From Microbacterium sp. MM2322 (lineage in GTDB: Bacteria; Actinomycetota; Actinomycetes; Actinomycetales; Microbacteriaceae): a stretch of 64,000 nucleotides of DNA. The stretch spans positions 1,922,001 through 1,986,000 of the forward strand of contig NZ_OZ075067.1 in NCBI RefSeq assembly GCF_964186585.1, given 5' to 3'. A program made the position numbers and the translations under genes. Below, piece after piece: positions 62,599 through 64,000 of this stretch. Every line of letters starts with the position of its first letter. Within the stretch, counting starts at the first letter, position 1. A model generated the notes under the pieces. It saw nothing but the letters and a program-made list of their open reading frames with translations. It had not been told where the DNA came from and did not search any database.

Positions 62599-62694
62599 GG
62601 CGGCGGGCGATATGCCAGGCAGAATGATGACGGATGCCGCAGATCGGCGGCATCCGCACCGCAGCGCCCACAAGGCCCGTCGAGAAGGATCGCA

Positions 62695-63768
62695 ATGACG
62701 CATTCCCTGCCCCTGCCCGATTTCACCCACGAACGTGTGGAGGTGATCACCGGCCGGCGCAGCGGCCTCGTCGTCACCGTCGCACTCCATTCCTCGGCTC
62801 TCGGCCCCGCCCTCGGCGGCGCGCGCCTCTGGCGCTACCCGCACTGGTCGGACGCGATGGGCGATGCGCTGCGACTGTCGGCGGCGATGACGTTGAAGAA
62901 CGCGACCGCAGGCTTGGATGCCGGTGGTGGCAAGTCCGTCATCGCGCTGAGCGAGGCCGACACCCTCGACGCCGACCGCAGGAGGGCCGCCTTCCTCGAC
63001 CTCGGTGACGTCGTGGAGTCCTTCGGCGGCCAGTACCGCACCGCGGAGGACGTGGGCTCGACGACCGAGGACATGCTCGTCGTCAGTGAGCGCACCGCCC
63101 ACGTCGTCGGCCTTCCCGACTCGGTCGGCGGATCCGGCGAGCCCGCCGGCCCCACCAGCCGCGGCGTCTACGCGGCTCTCCGCGCCACGCTCGAACGCGT
63201 CGTCGGTTCGCCGGACGTGGCGGGCCGCCGCATCACGATCTCGGGCCTCGGCCAGGTCGGCAGCCGCCTCGCCGTTCGCCTGTCCGGTGAGGGTGCGATC
63301 CTCACCGTCACCGATGTGAACCCCGCGAAGATGTCGCTCGCCGCCGAGCTCGGCGCGACCTGGGTCGAGCCCGGCACCGAGCACGTGGTCCCCGCCGACG
63401 TCTTCGTCCCGGCCGGCATCGGCGGCCTCCTCACCGACGACGTCATCGACGCCCTCGCCGCCGGAGCGGTCTGCGGCCCGGCGAACAACCCGCTCGCCGA
63501 GCGATCCGGCGCGGCACGTCTCGCGGACCGCGGCATCCTCTACGCCCCCGACTTCGTCGCCAACGCGGGGGGCGTGATCTACCTCGACGTCGAGGCGCGG
63601 ACACCCGGCCACCGCGAGGAGATCGCGACGCGCATCGACGGGATCGGCGACACGATGCGACGCCTGTTCGACGACGCCGCCGAACGCGGTGTCACCCCGC
63701 TCGACGCCGCCGAGGCGTACGCGGCCGAGCGGCTCGGGGCGGGCGTGCGCCAGCCCGCCGGGGTCTGA
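62695..63768 (+). CDS. Glu/Leu/Phe/Val dehydrogenase (probable valine or leucine dehydrogenase)
   Basis: The 357-residue protein has the amino acid dehydrogenase catalytic lysines Lys68 (MTLKNA) and Lys80 (DAGGGKSVI), the substrate-binding segment SALGPALGGARL (about 34-45), and a Rossmann motif GLGQVGSRLA (about 183-192). Length and sequence match branched-chain amino acid dehydrogenases such as Vdh of actinobacteria, which deaminate valine, leucine or isoleucine with NAD. AAGGA seven bases before the ATG supports the start. Confidence 0.88.
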   Translation: MTHSLPLPDFTHERVEVITGRRSGLVVTVALHSSALGPALGGARLWRYPHWSDAMGDALRLSAAMTLKNATAGLDAGGGKSVIALSEADTLDADRRRAAFLDLGDVVESFGGQYRTAEDVGSTTEDMLVVSERTAHVVGLPDSVGGSGEPAGPTSRGVYAALRATLERVVGSPDVAGRRITISGLGQVGSRLAVRLSGEGAILTVTDVNPAKMSLAAELGATWVEPGTEHVVPADVFVPAGIGGLLTDDVIDALAAGAVCGPANNPLAERSGAARLADRGILYAPDFVANAGGVIYLDVEARTPGHREEIATRIDGIGDTMRRLFDDAAERGVTPLDAAEAYAAERLGAGVRQPAGV

Positions 63769-63774
63769 CGCCGA

Positions 63775-63803
63775 GCCCGGGGTCCGCGTCGCGGGCCCCG
63801 GGC
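63775..63803. terminator. bidirectional terminator hairpin
   Basis: A 13-bp stem with one G-U pair (63775-63787 with 63791-63803) closes on a GTC loop, six bases after the dehydrogenase stop and before the convergent membrane protein stop. Confidence 0.7.
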
Positions 63804-63812
63804 GACTCGGGC

Positions 63813-64000
63813 TCAGGCATGAGCGGGTGCCACCGGCATCCGCCTGCGCATCTCGACCGCGCAGCCGATGAGCGCGAGCGAGGCGACTGCGGTCACGGGC
63901 GGCACGACGGCAGCCACCACCCCGACGACGGGCGCGGCGATCAGCGCGGCGGTCACGCCGACGGTCGTCGCAGCCCACCCCGGCAGGCGTGCTCGCCGGA
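63813..64000 (-). CDS. membrane protein, C-terminal 62 residues (5' end outside window)
   Basis: The frame is open from the window edge to the TGA at 63813-63815. The visible 62 residues contain two probable membrane helices (TTVGVTAALIAAPVVGVVAA and VTAVASLALIGCAV), ending in a basic tail (EMRRRMPVAPAHA). It is convergent with the dehydrogenase gene. No family can be assigned from this fragment. Confidence 0.6.
   Translation of the reverse strand, partial: RRARLPGWAATTVGVTAALIAAPVVGVVAAVVPPVTAVASLALIGCAVEMRRRMPVAPAHA

Overview
The window is a compact, very GC-rich chromosomal stretch of an actinobacterium. Protein families, third-position GC, tight ATGA/GTGA gene overlaps and many apparently leaderless genes point to Microbacteriaceae, most likely a Microbacterium-like soil or plant isolate. 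That placement is inference from content, not a phylogenetic test. I saw no rRNA, tRNA, CRISPR array, insertion sequence or prophage gene. The gene starts given here were chosen from ribosome-binding sites, 4-bp overlaps and -10-like hexamers 6-7 bp before the start codon.

Layout. 1-6.0 kb: the 3' part of an HrpA-type helicase, an M20 peptidase, a Gfo/Idh/MocA oxidoreductase, a small PLDc_N membrane protein and a NYN-domain protein. 6.1-13.7 kb: a ROK regulator followed by two consecutive monosaccharide-type ABC cassettes, each ordered binding protein, single-domain ATPase, permease. The second has its own promoter with an inverted repeat, an internal hairpin after the binding protein and a strong terminator. 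13.8-18.6 kb: two DoxX paralogues, an RsmC-like methyltransferase, a DUF3817 protein, a MarR regulator, a secreted DUF1023-type hydrolase and a lipoprotein. 18.7-21.4 kb: a vanillate O-demethylase pair (vanA, vanB) and a PadR regulator.

21.4-39.2 kb is the most unusual part: a catabolic island. It holds a TetR regulator, an SDR, a DUF3237 protein, an oligopeptide-type ABC importer that includes a permease-ATPase fusion, an amidase, a large fusion of an APH-like kinase with a class III PLP enzyme, two amidohydrolases, a MarR regulator, a second SDR, a MaoC hydratase and an acyl-CoA ligase. The same 19-bp operator-like sequence (TAGTGAA-N5-TTGACTA) lies before the tetR gene and in the divergent SDR/DUF3237 promoter. 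The gene set suggests import of an amide, hydrolysis, removal of an amino alcohol by phosphorylation and phospho-lyase chemistry, and CoA-dependent breakdown of the acid part. The substrate is unknown.

39.2-49.4 kb: an MFS transporter, a small membrane protein with an overlapping 18-codon Cys-Trp-Cys ORF, the class Ib ribonucleotide reductase operon nrdHIEF with candidate NrdR and DnaA sites upstream, another MFS transporter, a conserved hypothetical, an alpha/beta hydrolase and an acyl-CoA dehydrogenase. 49.4-57.3 kb: a DUF445 protein and histidine utilisation, with hutG and a SixA-like phosphatase facing the hutH-hutU-hutI operon and a divergent IclR regulator. The regulator's start codon is overlapped by a site close to the HutR motif known from Corynebacterium. 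57.4-64 kb: an NhaA antiporter fused to a DsbA-like domain, a cyclic-nucleotide-domain/thioredoxin-reductase-like flavoprotein lacking the redox cysteines, a UBP zinc-finger protein, a YbaK deacylase, a SAM methyltransferase, a branched-chain amino acid dehydrogenase and the end of a membrane protein that runs off the window.
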